Positions 45,822 to 54,620 of a stretch of DNA of 64,000 nt are shown here, in pieces. The DNA is taken from assembly GCA_040905865.1 (NCBI GenBank), contig JBBDQU010000066.1:1-64000 (forward strand), given 5' to 3'. Under the pieces are notes generated by a model. That model did no database searches and was not told the DNA's origin. It worked only from the letters and a program-made list of their open reading frames with translations. How positions within the stretch are numbered: position 1 is the first letter of the stretch; the number at the start of each line of letters is the position of its first letter. Position numbers and translations under genes: made by a program. This DNA is from Alphaproteobacteria bacterium (lineage in GTDB: Bacteria > Pseudomonadota > Alphaproteobacteria > UBA8366 > GCA-2717185).

Positions 45822-46862
45822 ATGAAACTGGGATTGATTCCGGCGGAATTCAGCGGTCGGTATACCATCGATATGGCGTTGGTCCGCGAAGCGGAAGACC
45901 TCGGTTTCGATTCGGTCTGGACGTCTGAATCCTGGGGGAACGATGCGGTAACCCCCGCATCCTGGATGCTGGCGCTGACAACCCGGCTGAAGGTGGGAAC
46001 GGCGATCATGCAGATGCCGTCCCGGACGCCGGCCATGGCGGCGATGACGGCCATGACGCTGCATGACCTGTCCGGCGGCCGGTTCATACTGGGTATCGGG
46101 CCTTCCGGGCCGCAGGTTATCGAAGGATGGCACGGTGTTCCGTTCGGCAAGCCGATCGCCCGCACCCGCGAATATATCGACATCGTCCGCGCCATTCTCG
46201 CGCGTGAAACGCCGCTTGAGCATGACGGCGCGCATTACCAGATACCCTATCGGGGCGCGGGCGCTACCGGCCTGGGCAAGCCGTTACGCAGCATCATGCA
46301 TGGCGATCCCGCCCTGAAAATCTATACAGCGGCGATTACGCCCGCCGGACTTCGCGTCGCCGCCGAAAAGGCGGATGGCGTATTCCCCATCTTCATGGAC
46401 CCGGAAAAATTCAATGTTCTGGAAACGCCGTTGAACGAGGGCTTCGCGGCGGCGGGCCACGGCAAAACACTCGATAACTTCGATCTGGCGCCATTTGTCG
46501 CCATACAGGTCGGGAACGACCTGGATGCCTGCCGGTTGCCGATCAAGCAGAACATGGCGCTCTATATCGGCGGCATGGGGGCGCGCGACAAAAATTTCTA
46601 TAACGATTATGCTGGAAAGCTGGGTTACGAAGCCGCCGCTGCAAAAATTCAGGACCTTTTCCTGGCCGGAAAAAGAGCTGACGCAGTAGCTGCTGTCCCC
46701 GATTCGCTTGTCGATGCCGTGGCGCTGGTCGGTCCAAGGGAACGTATCGTCGAACGTCTGTCCGTCTGGAAAGACGCGGCGGCAAGAGGCCAGGTCACAA
46801 CCCTGGTCGCACGACGCCCCTCCCGGGAGGCAATGCGGATCCTTGCGGAGACGCTGCTTTAA
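45822..46862 (+). CDS. LLM class flavin-dependent oxidoreductase 1 (F420-type)
   Basis: A 346-residue member of the bacterial luciferase-like monooxygenase superfamily (TIM barrel binding FMN or F420). Signs are MKLGLIPAEFSGRYTIDMAL, LGFDSVWTSESWGNDAVTP, LKVGTAIMQMPSRTPAM, LSGGRFILGIGPSGPQVIEG and ALVGPRERIVERL near the end. The pattern suits the F420-dependent subgroup, though F420 use cannot be proved here. It shares the framework DAVTP, GTAIMQ, GPQ-x-x-EGW and ALYIGGMG with the gene at 48428-49477, so the two are paralogues. An MFS carrier follows on the same strand. Confidence 0.88.
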   Translation: MKLGLIPAEFSGRYTIDMALVREAEDLGFDSVWTSESWGNDAVTPASWMLALTTRLKVGTAIMQMPSRTPAMAAMTAMTLHDLSGGRFILGIGPSGPQVIEGWHGVPFGKPIARTREYIDIVRAILARETPLEHDGAHYQIPYRGAGATGLGKPLRSIMHGDPALKIYTAAITPAGLRVAAEKADGVFPIFMDPEKFNVLETPLNEGFAAAGHGKTLDNFDLAPFVAIQVGNDLDACRLPIKQNMALYIGGMGARDKNFYNDYAGKLGYEAAAAKIQDLFLAGKRADAVAAVPDSLVDAVALVGPRERIVERLSVWKDAAARGQVTTLVARRPSREAMRILAETLL

Positions 46863-47040
46863 CCGGGCAAGCGGACATCGCCCGGAAAAATCGCCTTTTC
46901 CGCCACAACCTCGACCGCCACCAAAGATAGCGAAAATGGAAACTTGCTCGTAAATAGATTGACCTGCGGTCAAAAAGCCGGACGATAGCAGAATCGTTGG
47001 CTGGAATTCCGGCCGATCACAAAGCCGGTTTTCAACGCCT

Positions 47041-48285
47041 GTGCAACACGTCGAAATACCGTTTGAGGTTGAAACCCATTCCTATCGCTGGATAGTGCTG
47101 GGCGGCGTCTGGCTGCTCTATTTCAGTTTCGGCCTGATCGCCGCCGGCATGGCGCCGATCGTGCAACCGATAAGCGCCGAACTGGGTCTCGACTATGCCC
47201 AAATGGGCTTCATCATGGGCGCGTGGCCCCTGCTCTATATCGTCTCGGCGATACCCTGCGGCACGCTTCTGGACCGAATCGGCCCGGGACGCGCGCTGCT
47301 GATCGGCATAGCATTCATTGCCGCGTCCGGCGCGTTGCGCGGCGCGGCTACCGGAGAGTACAGCCTGTTCCTTGCCGTCGCCGTTTTTGGCATGGGGGGC
47401 CCGATAATATCGGTCGGCGCGCCCAAACTGGTCAGCCTGTGGTTTGCATCGGCGGAACGCGGGCTGGCAATGGGGATATATATGACGGGGGCCAGCCTCG
47501 GCGCGGTGTCCGGTGTGGCGTTGACCAATAGCGTATTCCTGCCGCTGATGAATGGCGACTGGCGCGCGGTCATGTTCTGTTACGCCGGATTCGCCATTGC
47601 GTGCGGCGCCGTATGGTTGCTGGTCAATCTGAACCTGACCTGTCGGTCCGTGGAGGGCCGGTGCGAACAGGTCACCCAAGCGTCATCGTTTGAAAACGTC
47701 ACCGCTCTCTTGCGCCTGCCGTCGCTGCGCCTGGTCCTGCTATTGGGAATGGGCATCTTTTTCTTCAATCAGGCGCTGGGAAACTGGTTACCGGAAATCC
47801 TGCGCAGCCGGGGCATGGCGCCTGCCGAAGCCGGGTTCTGGGCCGCAGTTCCGACAGCAATCGGCATTATCGCCGCCCTGACAATTCCCCGCTTCGCCAC
47901 CGGTAGCCGTCGCATTCCGATCCTGGCGCTGGTGTTCCTGTCGGCCGCGGGGGCGACATTGCTGCTGCGCGCCGACCCGGGTCCGATACTGCTCTCCGGG
48001 CTGATACTTCAAGGCATTGCCCGCGGCGCCATGACGACGACAACGATGCTGCTGTTGATCGAACTTCCCGGCATCGACAGCCGGAAAACCGGTCTAGCGG
48101 GGGGAATGTTCTTTTCCGCCGCCGAAATCGGCGGCGTGCTTGGCCCCGCGACGATCGGTTACGTCTCGCATGCGACGGGCGGATTTTCGATGCCGTTGTT
48201 CTTGATGACAGTGGACGCCACCGTAATGCTGGTGTTGCTGTTCTTGCTCATGGGAACAATGCGCCGGACAGCGATACGACTGTAA
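47041..48285 (+). CDS. MFS transporter
   Basis: A 414-residue carrier with about twelve hydrophobic helices. It starts at GTG 47041 with ten polar residues before VLGGVWLLYFSFGLIAAGMA; the loop 2-3 motif appears as GTLLDRIGPGRALLIG near residue 77, and GGPIISVGAPKLVSLWF follows helix 4. It resembles the CynX/NimT group. It is 178 bases after the LLM oxidoreductase on the same strand and may import its substrate. It ends before a strong GC-rich inverted repeat. Confidence 0.87.
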   Translation: MQHVEIPFEVETHSYRWIVLGGVWLLYFSFGLIAAGMAPIVQPISAELGLDYAQMGFIMGAWPLLYIVSAIPCGTLLDRIGPGRALLIGIAFIAASGALRGAATGEYSLFLAVAVFGMGGPIISVGAPKLVSLWFASAERGLAMGIYMTGASLGAVSGVALTNSVFLPLMNGDWRAVMFCYAGFAIACGAVWLLVNLNLTCRSVEGRCEQVTQASSFENVTALLRLPSLRLVLLLGMGIFFFNQALGNWLPEILRSRGMAPAEAGFWAAVPTAIGIIAALTIPRFATGSRRIPILALVFLSAAGATLLLRADPGPILLSGLILQGIARGAMTTTTMLLLIELPGIDSRKTGLAGGMFFSAAEIGGVLGPATIGYVSHATGGFSMPLFLMTVDATVMLVLLFLLMGTMRRTAIRL

Positions 48286-48289
48286 ATGA

Positions 48290-48334
48290 GGCGCCCCGGG
48301 CAGGGGATCCGGGGGAGGGATTGTCCGGGGCGCC
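48290..48334. repeat. GC-rich inverted repeat between convergent genes
   Basis: GGCGCCCCGG (48290-48299) and CCGGGGCGCC (48325-48334) are perfect 10-base arms around a 25-base purine-rich loop. It sits four bases after the MFS stop. It may serve as a terminator for the carrier, but there is no T-run. Confidence 0.5.
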
Positions 48335-48427
48335 AATGACGGTTGCCCGCCTATTATCGATTAAGATGGGGTCTCTTGCACCTCCTGCAAAGAGGTCGCC
48401 AAAAAAATATACAATTAGATATTGCAG

Positions 48428-49477
48428 TCAGCGCCGTGGCGGATTCAGCCTTGCCGCTTCCGCCATCAGGGTGACCGCCGCATCCTGTTTGGTGCGCACC
48501 GTCAAACCGGTAGCCTCGCATTCATCCCAGGCCTTGTAGCGCTGCCTGATGCGCGCCGGCGGCCCGACCAGCGCCTTGGCGTCGACCCATTCGTCGGGCA
48601 CTGCTTCGGCGGCTTCCTGTTTGCGGCCGTCGAGATACAGTTCCTGAATCCGGTCGGCGGCGTCGGCATAGCCCCGGCGGATCATCATCTCCTTGTGGAA
48701 GTTCTTGTCCTTGTGGCCCATCCCGCCGATATACAGCGCCTCGCGCGGTTTCAGCCGGTCCAGCGCCGCCTGCACATCCTCGTCTATTTCCACATGCACC
48801 GAAGCCTGAATTTCGAAATTGTGGAATCCCTTGCCGTTGCCGGCCCGCTCGAACCCCTGCTCCAGCCAGCCCCTGTATTCGTGGAAGGTGCCGGGCGCGT
48901 ATCCCAGCGGGATCCAGCCATCGGCGATTTCGCCGGTCAGGCGGACAGTCGCTTCGTTGCCCGATCCGATATAAATGGGAATATCCGGATTCATGTGCAG
49001 GATGGATTGCAGCGGCTTGCCGACGCCCAGCGCACCCTCACCGGTATAGGGCAGGCTGATCTGCTTGCCGTCATGGGTGACGGGCGCTTCGCGGCGGAAT
49101 ACCTGGCGCATGATCGCGACGTAATCCTTCAGCCAGTAATAGGGGCGGCCCCAGGGCTGTCCGTACCAGCCTTCGACGATCTGCGGACCGGAAACGCCCA
49201 GGCCGGCAATGAACCGCCCGCCGCCCGCCATGGCGTCGATGGTGCCTGCGCTCATCGCCGCATTCGCGGGCGACCGGGCCGATACCTGCATGATGGCGGT
49301 ACCCAGCTTGATGCGCGACGTCACCGCCGCCAGATAGGCCAGCGGCGTGACCGCGTCCGACCCGTAAGCCTCCGCCGTCCAGACCGAGTCGTAACCCAGC
49401 CGTTCGGCAAGTTGCACACGCTCGACCGGCAGTTCCATGGTGGGGCCGGAATATCCGACGGAAAGGCCCAGTTTCAT
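48428..49477 (-). CDS. LLM class flavin-dependent oxidoreductase 2 (F420-type)
   Basis: A 349-residue luciferase-superfamily TIM barrel, paralogous to the enzyme at 45822. It begins MKLGLSVGYSGPTMELPVER, has LGYDSVWTAEAYGSDAVTPL, IKLGTAIMQVSARSPANAAM, GGGRFIAGLGVSGPQIVEGW and EALYIGGMGHKDKNFH. It probably reduces or oxygenates a substrate with F420H2 or FMN. It follows a PEP-mutase-family lyase by 16 bases, so the two form a pair. The reaction is not known. Confidence 0.88.
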   Translation of the reverse strand: MKLGLSVGYSGPTMELPVERVQLAERLGYDSVWTAEAYGSDAVTPLAYLAAVTSRIKLGTAIMQVSARSPANAAMSAGTIDAMAGGGRFIAGLGVSGPQIVEGWYGQPWGRPYYWLKDYVAIMRQVFRREAPVTHDGKQISLPYTGEGALGVGKPLQSILHMNPDIPIYIGSGNEATVRLTGEIADGWIPLGYAPGTFHEYRGWLEQGFERAGNGKGFHNFEIQASVHVEIDEDVQAALDRLKPREALYIGGMGHKDKNFHKEMMIRRGYADAADRIQELYLDGRKQEAAEAVPDEWVDAKALVGPPARIRQRYKAWDECEATGLTVRTKQDAAVTLMAEAARLNPPRR

Positions 49478-49493
49478 GCCCTTTTCCTTCGCG

Positions 49494-50357
49494 TCAGCTA
49501 CTCTTGAGCCAGTTGGCGGACTGCTGCTTGTATTCGGCGGCGCGGGTGACCTGGTCCATCAGCTCCCTGCCGGCAACGCCCTTCAGTTCCTTCGGCGGCG
49601 TACCGTCGCGCAGCGCCTTCAGCGTATTGTAAACCGCCTGCACCCCCGCCATGATCGGCATATGCCCCTGCAGGGCGATCCGGACACCTCGCGCGCCGAG
49701 GTATTCCTTGTCGCTCAACGCATCGTTGATGCTGCCGAGAAAGATCGGGATATTGAGCGCTTCGGAAATCGCATCCAGCTGATCGCGGGTGTTGACGCCG
49801 GTGAAGAATACGGCATCGACGCCCGCCGCTTCATAGGCCTTGCCCCGGGCGATCGCGTCTTCCAGTCCTGTGATGGAAACAGCACTGGTGCGTCCCGCGA
49901 TGACGAGGTTCGGGTCCTGGCGCCCGGCGAGCGCCGCCTTCATCTTGCCGACGCCTTCATCGATGGAAATCATCGTCTGGCCGCTGGCGCCGTAGGGCGT
50001 GGGCAGGACAGTGTCTTCGATCGTCATGCCCGCGACGCCGGCGGTCTCCAGTTCCTCCACCGTGCGTTTCACGCTCAGTGCATTGCCGTAGCCATGATCC
50101 GCATCCACCATCAGCGACAGGTTCCCGGCGCGGTTGACCCGGTAGGCCTGCGCCGCGAATTCGGTCAGGGTAAGGACGATCAGGTCGGGGGCGCCGAGCA
50201 CGGAAAGCGAACCGGTGGATCCCGCGAGCATGCCGACCTCGAATCCCAGATCCTCGGCTATCCGCGCGGAAATGGCGTCGTAGACGGATCCCGGATGAAC
50301 GCATTTGTCGCCATTGATAAGTTTCCGAAATCGCTCACGTCTGTCGGTCCAGTTCAT
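49494..50357 (-). CDS. Isocitrate lyase/PEP mutase family enzyme
   Basis: A 287-residue TIM-barrel lyase of the PEP mutase/isocitrate lyase superfamily, close in style to oxaloacetate decarboxylase and carboxyphosphonoenolpyruvate mutase enzymes. It shows CVHPGSVYDAISARIAEDLG, MLAGSTGSLSVLG, the Mg-binding LMVDADHGYGNA near residue 85, and a TIEDTVLPTPYG loop in place of the KKCGH loop of isocitrate lyase. The ATG at 50357 has GAGAGG 7 bases upstream. It heads a two-gene operon with LLM oxidoreductase 2. Confidence 0.87.
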   Translation of the reverse strand: MNWTDRRERFRKLINGDKCVHPGSVYDAISARIAEDLGFEVGMLAGSTGSLSVLGAPDLIVLTLTEFAAQAYRVNRAGNLSLMVDADHGYGNALSVKRTVEELETAGVAGMTIEDTVLPTPYGASGQTMISIDEGVGKMKAALAGRQDPNLVIAGRTSAVSITGLEDAIARGKAYEAAGVDAVFFTGVNTRDQLDAISEALNIPIFLGSINDALSDKEYLGARGVRIALQGHMPIMAGVQAVYNTLKALRDGTPPKELKGVAGRELMDQVTRAAEYKQQSANWLKSS

Positions 50358-50571
50358 CTGTCGGCCTCTCCCGTCCATGTTGCAAAAACATCGCCTTTCA
50401 TAACGGCGATGTCATTCGGGCTGCACGTTATCACCCGAATTCAGCGCAAACCAGTGCCGTGCCGCACCGGCCCGCTTGGCGCTTGCCGCTACCCCGCCGC
50501 ATCCATTACGGTTGCGCTGCGGCGGACGGTTCTGTCCGGTTGCGACAATCGGAAATCAGGGGGGCTGCGGG

Positions 50572-51780
50572 ATGCGTTGTGAGGTCGTCGCTATCGGTAC
50601 GGAACTGCTGCTGGGGCAGATTGTCGATACAAATTCGGCATGGATCGGTGAACAACTGGCGCTGGCCGGGATCGATTCGCTGTACCAGACCAAGGTCGGC
50701 GACAATTTCGATCGCATGGTGTCGACCATCCGTCACGCGCTGGAACGCAGCGATGCAGTGATCTGCTGCGGCGGGCTGGGGCCGACCCAGGACGATATCA
50801 CCCGCGAGGTCATCGCCCATATCATGGGAGTGCCGCTGGAGCGCGACGAGACCATTGTCCAGAAAATCCGGGATTATTTCGAAGGGCGCGGCCGGCCGAT
50901 GGCGGAAAACAACAAGCGGCAGGCCGATATCCCGGTTGGTGCGTCGATCATCGCGCAGATGCCCGGCACGGCCCCGGGCCTTGTGGCGCCCGTTGGAAAC
51001 AAGGTCATCTACGCGACCCCCGGCGTGCCGCGCGAAATGCATGAAATGATGCTGGGGACGATTCTGCCCGACCTGCAGCGCCGTTCCGGCCTTGCCTCGG
51101 TGATCCGCAGCCGCGTCATCCGCACCTGGGGCAACAGCGAATCCGGCCTCGCCGAGGTTCTCGCCGACCGGATCACGGAGCTGGATACCATCGGCAATCC
51201 GACGCTGGCGTTCCAGGCGAGCGGTATCGAAGGCATCAAGGTCCGCATTACCGCCAAGACGGGCGATGAGGCGACAGCGAAGAAGATACTGGATGAGGAA
51301 GAGGCCCGTATCCGCGCCATGCTGGGGAACATCATCTTCGGACTCGACGACGAGTCGATGGAATCCGTTGTCCTCCAACGATTGCGGGCGCGCGGACTGA
51401 CGCTGGCCGCGGCGGAAGCGATTACCGGCGGCGTCCTGGTGGAGCGCATGAGTACGCTGGACCCCGCCATGGCGACTTTCCGCGGCGCCATGATATCCGC
51501 CCGCTTCGACGATGCGGCGTCCTATGGTATATCCGGCGCGGAACGGGCCAAAAGATCGGCGCGCTTTGTCCGGGACGAATTCGAAACCGATATCGGTATT
51601 ACCGTCAACCTGGCGCAGGAAGGGGAAGGCGAGCGCCCGAACACCGCCTTCCTGCATATCGCGACGAAGGACCACGATTTCGGCATGGCGACGACCCTGC
51701 CCGGCGACCGCTACAGGCTGCGTACCTTCGGGGTCATTGAACTGCTGAACTACCTGCGCAAGACCCTCGACGCGCAATAA
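50572..51780 (+). CDS. cinA: CinA family protein with degenerate deamidase domain
   Basis: CinA couples a molybdopterin-binding-like N-terminal domain with ADP-ribose pyrophosphatase activity to a C-terminal NMN deamidase (PncC) domain. The N-terminal part is clear: VVAIGTELLLGQIVDTNSAW at the start, CCGGLGPTQDDITREVIA near residue 63, and YATPGVPREMHEMM near 147. In the C-terminal part the usual AESCTGG appears as AEAITGG (about residue 282), losing the serine and cysteine, and the rest is diverged. The length of 402 is normal. The ATG at 50572 follows a G-rich stretch. Pyrophosphatase activity is likely; deamidase activity is doubtful. Confidence 0.87.
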   Translation: MRCEVVAIGTELLLGQIVDTNSAWIGEQLALAGIDSLYQTKVGDNFDRMVSTIRHALERSDAVICCGGLGPTQDDITREVIAHIMGVPLERDETIVQKIRDYFEGRGRPMAENNKRQADIPVGASIIAQMPGTAPGLVAPVGNKVIYATPGVPREMHEMMLGTILPDLQRRSGLASVIRSRVIRTWGNSESGLAEVLADRITELDTIGNPTLAFQASGIEGIKVRITAKTGDEATAKKILDEEEARIRAMLGNIIFGLDDESMESVVLQRLRARGLTLAAAEAITGGVLVERMSTLDPAMATFRGAMISARFDDAASYGISGAERAKRSARFVRDEFETDIGITVNLAQEGEGERPNTAFLHIATKDHDFGMATTLPGDRYRLRTFGVIELLNYLRKTLDAQ

Positions 51781-51783
51781 ACC

Positions 51784-52722
51784 CTACCAGCCCAGGTCGC
51801 TGCGGATTTTCGCGAATTGTTCGAGCTGCCTTTCGCCGTCTCCGGCAAAGCGCAGCACAAAATATTCAACCCCGGCATCGGCGTATCCGGCCAGCCATTC
51901 CGCCGCACCCGCGGCTGATCCCGCATAGATCGCGGAGCGCTTTTTCATAACCTCCGGCGGGCGGTTGTAATAATGCTCGAAGAAGGTATCGAGCCGTTCG
52001 ACGGCGCGGGCTTCAGTTTCGTCCAGGGTCACCGTCACGTAGCAGGCGCCGGTGACGTCTGCCGGGTTGCGTCCGGCTTCTTTCGCAAACGCCTGAACTT
52101 TTCCGAAATCGGCCTCCCAGCCCGCCGCGGTCGGGGTGGACGGGAACCAGCCGTCGAATTCGCCGCCGGCACGCTTCATCGCGGCCTCGACCGAACCGCC
52201 GATCCAGATCGGCGGCCCGCCGGGGCGCGACGGCGTCGGGGCCAGCACGCCCTGCCGGACCGGCCAGCGACCGTCCCAGTCGACCGGCTCACCGGTCCAC
52301 AGCGCCCGGCACAGGCGCAGCCCTTCCAGCATCGTGCCGACGCGCTTTTCGAAGGGGACGCTGGCGGCGGCAAATTCCGCGCGGATATTGGGCACGTCCG
52401 TCGCGATGCCGACGCCAAGGATCAGCCGGCCTTCGGATATCTGGTCGACCGTGGCAACCTGATGGGCCAGCATGACCGGGTTGCGCAGCGCCGGTAACAA
52501 CACGGCGGTGCCGAGTTCGACATGCTTTGTCCGCGCGGCGACACCGGCCAGCAGCGAGATCGGTTCGTGACGGGGACGCGCCAGCACCGAATCGCCGACC
52601 CAGATGGAATCATAGCCAAGGTCTTCTGCTTTTTCGGCCGCGGCCAGCATGGACGCGACTTCCGGCCTGCCTTCCATGATCCGTTCGCGGGTTGGCAGCA
52701 GGTAGCCGAGCTTCGGAGCCAT
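51784..52722 (-). CDS. LLM class flavin-dependent oxidoreductase 3
   Basis: A 312-residue luciferase-superfamily TIM barrel, distinct from the two other LLM proteins. It shows LGYDSIWVGDSVLARPRHEP, VELGTAVLLPALRNPVMLAH, the common ATVDQISEGRLILGVGIATD, and PPIWIGGSVEAAMKRAGGEF. It is more like the TIGR03619/alkanesulfonate-monooxygenase style. It follows the rhodanese gene by 30 bases, on the same strand, and converges tightly on cinA (three bases between stops). Substrate unknown. Confidence 0.87.
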   Translation of the reverse strand: MAPKLGYLLPTRERIMEGRPEVASMLAAAEKAEDLGYDSIWVGDSVLARPRHEPISLLAGVAARTKHVELGTAVLLPALRNPVMLAHQVATVDQISEGRLILGVGIATDVPNIRAEFAAASVPFEKRVGTMLEGLRLCRALWTGEPVDWDGRWPVRQGVLAPTPSRPGGPPIWIGGSVEAAMKRAGGEFDGWFPSTPTAAGWEADFGKVQAFAKEAGRNPADVTGACYVTVTLDETEARAVERLDTFFEHYYNRPPEVMKKRSAIYAGSAAGAAEWLAGYADAGVEYFVLRFAGDGERQLEQFAKIRSDLGW

Positions 52723-52752
52723 GGCGAATTCCTCGTATTGGTTGCGGTTGCC

Positions 52753-53172
52753 CTATTCTTGCCGGGCGGGACTGTCCGGTCCAGCCGTGAAGGCAAATCC
52801 TTCATCGGCCCATCCGGTCATCCCGCCGATCATTTCCTTCACCGGGCGGCCCAGCCGCGCCAGGCGGAGCGCCGCCCTGTTGGCGCCGTTGCAATGCGGT
52901 CCGGCGCAGTAGACGACAAACAGCGTCTCCGGGGGCCATTCCGCCATGCGACGCTCCGTCATCTTGCCATGCGGCAGGTTGACGGCGCCGGGAATATGGG
53001 ATTTTGCGAACAGGGCCGGGCTGCGCACATCCAGCAGCACGAAATCCGCCACGCCGCGCGCCATGCTGTCCTGAACGTCCCAGCAATCGGTTTCAAATGC
53101 CAGCCGCGCCTCGAAATGGCGCAGGGCATCGGACGACGGCGCGGCCGGAATTTCCGATACGGGGCTTGCCAT
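52753..53172 (-). CDS. Rhodanese-like domain protein
   Basis: A single-domain sulfurtransferase-like protein of 139 residues. It has FVLLDVRSPALFAKSHIPGA with VNLPHG, and an active-site loop VVYCAGPHCNGANRAA near residue 89, with two cysteines that may carry persulfide. It ends KEMIGGMTGWADEGF. The ATG at 53172 was chosen because AGGAG lies six bases upstream; an ATG at 53178 abuts that site. Pairing with an LLM oxidoreductase hints at sulfur chemistry, which is speculation. Confidence 0.88.
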   Translation of the reverse strand: MASPVSEIPAAPSSDALRHFEARLAFETDCWDVQDSMARGVADFVLLDVRSPALFAKSHIPGAVNLPHGKMTERRMAEWPPETLFVVYCAGPHCNGANRAALRLARLGRPVKEMIGGMTGWADEGFAFTAGPDSPARQE

Positions 53173-53387
53173 GGGCATCTCCTCAAAGCCAGTGAATTCG
53201 TCGAACACACATACCCGACCTTGTGGTTGTGTGCCAGCCAGCGGCAGCGGCGTTCAATGCGGTTAGCGGTTGTAGGCTCGCGCTATCTGGAATAGAAAGT
53301 CGTCGATGGGGCCATATATTCAAATAAGTCACACAAATATCGACGTGTGCGGGAACGGTTGCGGGCGCAAAAATGGACCAGGAGAAT

Positions 53388-54071
53388 ATGGCAAAGGGTA
53401 AGGTTGAAGCACCTGTTGAAGTATATGACGATATGTATGAAAGCGAAACAGCATACAGCCGTCCATACAACAAGTCCCTATATTACCCTATGTTTCTGAA
53501 AGTACTGGAAGAGTTAAAGCGGCTTTCCACGACAAACGTCCTTGAAGTCGGATGTGGCGGCGGCATTTTCGCGCAAATGCTTATCGAGCACTCGGATATT
53601 CAGTATCGAGGCTTCGATTTCAGCGTGAACGGCATTAAAAAAGCCATGGAACGGAATGCGGGATCCGATTTGTTTTCGATCGGAAACGCGCTGGATGAGG
53701 CTAGTTATTTCGGACCATTTGATACGATTGTCTGCACTGAAGTTCTTGAGCATATTGAACGCGATCTGGATGTCGTGCGTCTATGGCCACACGGCGTTAA
53801 TTGCGTCTGCAGCGTCCCCAACTTTGACTACCCCACACACGTCAGGGTTTTTAAAGATGAAAGCGACGTGTTAAATCGGTATGGAGAACTGATCGACATC
53901 GACAGCATTACTCGGGTTGCCCGGCCATTATTTAAGGGTCAGACATTGCAAGGATACTTTCAGGAGTTGCGCTGGAAACGCGATAAGCCTGCACGTTTTC
54001 TGGCGATGCTTGGATACAAGGTATTCGAGAATTACGCGGGGTGGTTCGTTTTTTCGGGCAAAAGAAAATAG
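53388..54071 (+). CDS. Class I SAM-dependent methyltransferase
   Basis: A 227-residue methyltransferase with VLEVGCGGGIFAQMLIEH (SAM motif I), RGFDFSVNGIKKAM and DTIVCTEVLEHIERDLDV (motifs II and post-I). The rest is not diagnostic of a substrate, though such proteins often sit in polysaccharide or lipid modification loci. Its base composition is clearly more AT-rich than its neighbours, suggesting recent transfer. The ATG at 53388 has AGGAG three bases upstream; one at 53373 lacks a site. No partner genes surround it. Confidence 0.82.
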   Translation: MAKGKVEAPVEVYDDMYESETAYSRPYNKSLYYPMFLKVLEELKRLSTTNVLEVGCGGGIFAQMLIEHSDIQYRGFDFSVNGIKKAMERNAGSDLFSIGNALDEASYFGPFDTIVCTEVLEHIERDLDVVRLWPHGVNCVCSVPNFDYPTHVRVFKDESDVLNRYGELIDIDSITRVARPLFKGQTLQGYFQELRWKRDKPARFLAMLGYKVFENYAGWFVFSGKRK

Positions 54072-54128
54072 CTGTATGGAAAGCGTGGACAGTGATGGTA
54101 TTGCCTGACTGTTGCCGCGCAGACGGCT

Positions 54129-54488
54129 CTACTCTTCCGGACCCAGCAGGATGAAGATCGAATGTCGCAATTGGCCGGTCACCGATTTCGACAAATGCCC
54201 CTTGCCCGTCGTGTCCTCGACCAGAATCACCTCGCCGGCGCCGATTTCCCGAACCTCTCCGTCACTCGCGGTGATCTGCACGCCGGCATCCAGATTGACG
54301 ATATATTGCCGCCAGGGCGCTGGATGCCAGTCGAGGTCGTAGTCACCCGGTGTCTCGCGGAAGATGATGCATTCTACCGGTATCCTGTCCGAAAGCCGGC
54401 TCGTGCGCCGCTTTGACGTCCACTCGACCTCGATATCGCGAAAATGCGATTCGCCATTTTCGTCCGCGTAAATATTGTGAATCCGCAT
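54129..54488 (-). CDS. Cupin-like protein
   Basis: A 119-residue beta-rich protein. WHPAPWRQYIVNLDAGVQI near residue 54, then IGAGEVILVEDTTGKGHLSK near residue 80, recall the two cupin motifs: a metal-binding first half followed by a Gly-rich turn and His. It may be a small dioxygenase, isomerase or sugar-acid sensor. The ATG at 54488 follows GGGG by 5 bases; one at 54500 is in frame. It lies downstream of the two lactonases on the same strand. Confidence 0.75.
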   Translation of the reverse strand: MRIHNIYADENGESHFRDIEVEWTSKRRTSRLSDRIPVECIIFRETPGDYDLDWHPAPWRQYIVNLDAGVQITASDGEVREIGAGEVILVEDTTGKGHLSKSVTGQLRHSIFILLGPEE

Positions 54489-54620
54489 GGTTTCCCCCAA
54501 AGACCGATTTTCCGTTCCCGCGACGTTAACAGGCAGCTTTCGGCTTACCTATGCCCGGTCCGCAAGATGCGCCGTACAGCAACCGTGCGGACCTGCCGTA
54601 AGATCGCCAAAGCCTGCGAT

